Positions 61,240-64,000 of a stretch of 64,000 nucleotides of DNA are shown piece after piece. Every line of letters starts with the position of its first letter. The stretch's first letter is position 1. The DNA is from Tipula vernalis (taxonomy: Eukaryota > Arthropoda > Insecta > Diptera > Tipulidae). Below the pieces are notes generated by a model. That model was not told the origin of the DNA and searched no databases. It saw only the letters and a program-made list of their open reading frames with translations. The stretch is taken from NCBI GenBank assembly GCA_958295665.1, contig OY282558.1:462308995-462372994 (forward strand), in the 5' to 3' direction. The translations under genes and the position numbers were made by a program.

Positions 61240-64000
61240 GTATATAGTATTGTTACAGCAAATTTGAAAGGTGTCATATCATATGTATTGTATATATGGC
61301 GATATAATTCTTTATATGTACATTTACAAAAAACCGCCGACTTTATAAGGCCAGAATCGATGACACCTTATAGTTCGTTCATCCGACACCAGGTGAATTT
61401 TTATGTGAGGAACTAACTCGGTACGTAAGACAACATGCCACTATTCATTCAACTTTAGTGAAATTAAAAAAACAAATAAATATTTTCATCACGATTTTTT
61501 TTGTGCTGCTTACAAAACTTTCGATTGTATTTTGTGTATAACAAAATAAATTTCTAATAAAATTTCAATTATGCTCTAATTGTATTCAAATACCAAATGT
61601 AATTGAAGTATAAGTAAACAAAATTGCAAATCATTTATTTAAAATAATTATCGGGATCATTAGGGCAGAAATAATGGATTAGTTATATGCTTTATACGTT
61701 ATTGCAAAGCAAAGCAATTAATCGTTCATCTTAATGCAACTAAAATCCTCATAAATTATTAATTAAAGCATTTCTATGTTTTATGTTTTTTACGCATAAA
61801 TCATAACTTTTTTTTTTACTTAAATTACGGCGTGTGTACACAAAAAAAAAATGTTAATTTCACCGAACACATATTCGTAAGATTAACGCTTCAGCCATAT
61901 GGAAGGAGATCTATTAATTATGGGCGAAAGAGAAATTTGCTTTTTGCATTTTTTCATTAAGAAAGGTAAAACTCATTTGAAAGAAAAAAAAATAAATTTT
62001 CATCTCATTAAAGTTACAAAAACATTGTTAAAAAAAAAAAATATGGAAATCGGGAATTAATATTTTTTGCATTTTGTTTAATGAATCGTAAAATTAGATT
62101 CGGTAGCGTTTGATGTAGGAAATGTGGGTTAAAATTGTACGATCAGTAAATTGAGTTTGAAATTACCTATATAAACGGTTTTACTGTTGCATATTTAATG
62201 TATTTCATTTTTTTTATCTCAAAATACTTAATTATATTTGATGCAAGCTTCAACTCATAAATAATTTGTGTTAATTGTTAATGGGGCAATTAAAAAAATC
62301 ATTGGAGCATGTATATGGTCAAGGTTACGATGTCAATTGGCATCAGTTTTTTGCATCAAAATGTACGGTGAATATTAATAACTCGAAACAATTTGTTTGT
62401 TTTAAAATATTTCCAAGGAATGCAAATAAGAAAATCATGGATGTGTGATATATTGTTGTTGTAAACTATTAATTTTAAATAGTTCAACAATCGCTTTCTT
62501 TAAAAAACAATTTAAAATTGTAATTCTTAAAGTTAATCACAAAACACTTGATGTGAGGTATCGGAAATAGAAATGAAAATTAATTTTAATTATTTTTATT
62601 TACCACTAATTACAAAAATCTTTCGATTTGCAGTTTATTACGATGGACATTATTTGCAAATTAATCAAAAAAAAAAAAAAATAGTTTTCAGATAATTAAA
62701 TTTTAGCGTTTGGTTTATTTGGAATACACCACTACTATAAAATAATGGTTTTGATAATTTAAAAAATTTTAATTTTTCCGAATAAAAGTCCCATTTTTGA
62801 TTATAGTGGCAGTAATATAGTTTATGGTAAAAGTCGAATTTTTTTTTTAAATTTGGCGAGTGTTTCTGAAACAAATATCGATTGGAAAACCCCAGTTAAA
62901 TAATTAATTAGTTTTAAACAATTTTAAATATTGGGATTAAATTATTTTAAACGCTGTAAATCTTGATAATATGTAATTTGTTAAATCTTAAAATTTTCAA
63001 TCATTTTTAAAGTGTTTCAAAATTAATGTTTATATTCGAAATTTTACAAGTCGTTGAGCCTACGGGTAAATCCAAAGGATTTTAGATCAGAATAGTAAAA
63101 ATTAATCTTTAAAAAAACCTTGATTTTGTCTAAATCAATTTTATATTTTTGATTCTGAAGCAGCGCCAACTTTTTAACCCTGAAATAGCCCCAACAATAT
63201 TCAAAATTGTTGAAATTAATTCCTAACGGTTATCAAAACCTGAACTTGGGCAAAAGATCATCTAAGTTTACAACAGTTGTTAGAATGAAAATTGGAGAAG
63301 CTCTCCGTGGAGTTATTTAGCAAAGTTTCAAAATATTTTCTGATTTGCGCACACCAGATAAATATGTACAACAAATTAGCCCCGTGATCAAGTTACGGTG
63401 TATTTACATTTTTATGTTCCTATGGTTTTGTTGGTATCTTCTCTGTTACCAGCTGATTCGGTAAAAAGAATCGGTTAAGAATCTTAAATCTATCAACTTG
63501 GTACTTTGTGAGTTTTAAAAGAGTGGCTGGCATATTATTGAAGAAAGTTTAATCAATTAAACGGTTATATTGGCCACAGGAATCTTTTGTGTAAATATTT
63601 TTAAAGATTACCTATACAAAAACTATGAATTCTGTCAAATTATCTTGTTACAACATAAACCAGCAACTCACCTCTGCCCCAGTTCATATTCGCAATATTT
63701 GGATAAATTCATAATTACTTCAAGGATCTTTGAAAGTTTCAAATATTTTCGAGAAATGTCGTCTATGTAACTCAAAATACTCCAAATTTAACTTAACATT
63801 AAACAATTCTGTAGCAAAACGCAACTAAATACGGAGAAACACGGATATAGTTTGAATAGACTTAGATTCCTAGAAAACCTTCAATTTTCACAAAAAATTC
63901 CGAATAGTACCGAAATTTTGAAAAATCTCGAATACAATTTCGCAAAACCACGAAATATCTTCGTTGCTGAGCAATTAAACACTAATAAAAAATTGAGAAA
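61240..64000. other. Gene-poor AT-rich stretch at the window end
   Basis: No gene, RNA or structured repeat was recognised apart from short homopolymer runs and the CGAAAT-type words near 63890. It may be intron or intergenic DNA. Confidence 0.4.

Overview
This is AT-rich eukaryotic nuclear DNA from an insect. It is probably a lower (nematoceran) dipteran such as a gall midge or fungus gnat, but that placement is inference. The evidence is fly-like protein sequences (a phosphoglycerate mutase very close to Drosophila Pglym78, an SLBP, insect-type chitin synthases), 56-76 bp GT-AG introns, a tRNA-Ser(AGA) and many degraded insect transposons.

Layout. Bases 1-8600 hold ordinary genes: the 3' end of a putative Myb/SANT-like gene, a broken cullin-2 duplicate that kept one of its introns, the histone stem-loop binding protein gene Slbp, and a convergent two-exon gene with a possible PAAT-family product. 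A 1.65 kb foldback-like element with 296-bp tandem units follows, then the three-exon phosphoglycerate mutase gene and a tRNA-Ser gene.

Bases 8800-39100 are a chitin synthase cluster. Two full copies (A and B) lie in tandem on the minus strand, a third (C) lies head-to-head with B on the plus strand, and a fourth (D) is a broken N-terminal fragment on the minus strand. I reconstructed A, B and C from a short phase-2 first exon through to the stop; they encode 1497, 1486 and 1400 residues. All keep the EDR and QRRRW catalytic motifs. A and B keep SWGTRE, while C reads NWGTRQ and lacks the last intron. Insects usually have two chitin synthase genes (CHS1/kkv and CHS2), so this is a local expansion. 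Single C-terminal exons and the lack of a long coiled coil after SWGTRE suggest CHS2-like copies.

Between C and D lies about 1.9 kb of TTGAG-type low-complexity sequence in two opposed arms. Bases 39500-42400 carry an orphan exon that resembles a chitin synthase first exon, plus remnants of piggyBac, a MITE and a BEL/Pao element. A secreted-protein first exon at 43437, possibly leishmanolysin-like/invadolysin, starts a gene whose remaining exons I cannot find. The last 20 kb are gene-poor, with mariner, SINE, MITE and retrotransposon debris, tandem repeats and microsatellites.

The two most interesting items are the chitin synthase expansion and a paired-hairpin motif. The motif lies just after the copy C stop codon and again 22.6 kb away, with compensatory changes that keep the stem paired.
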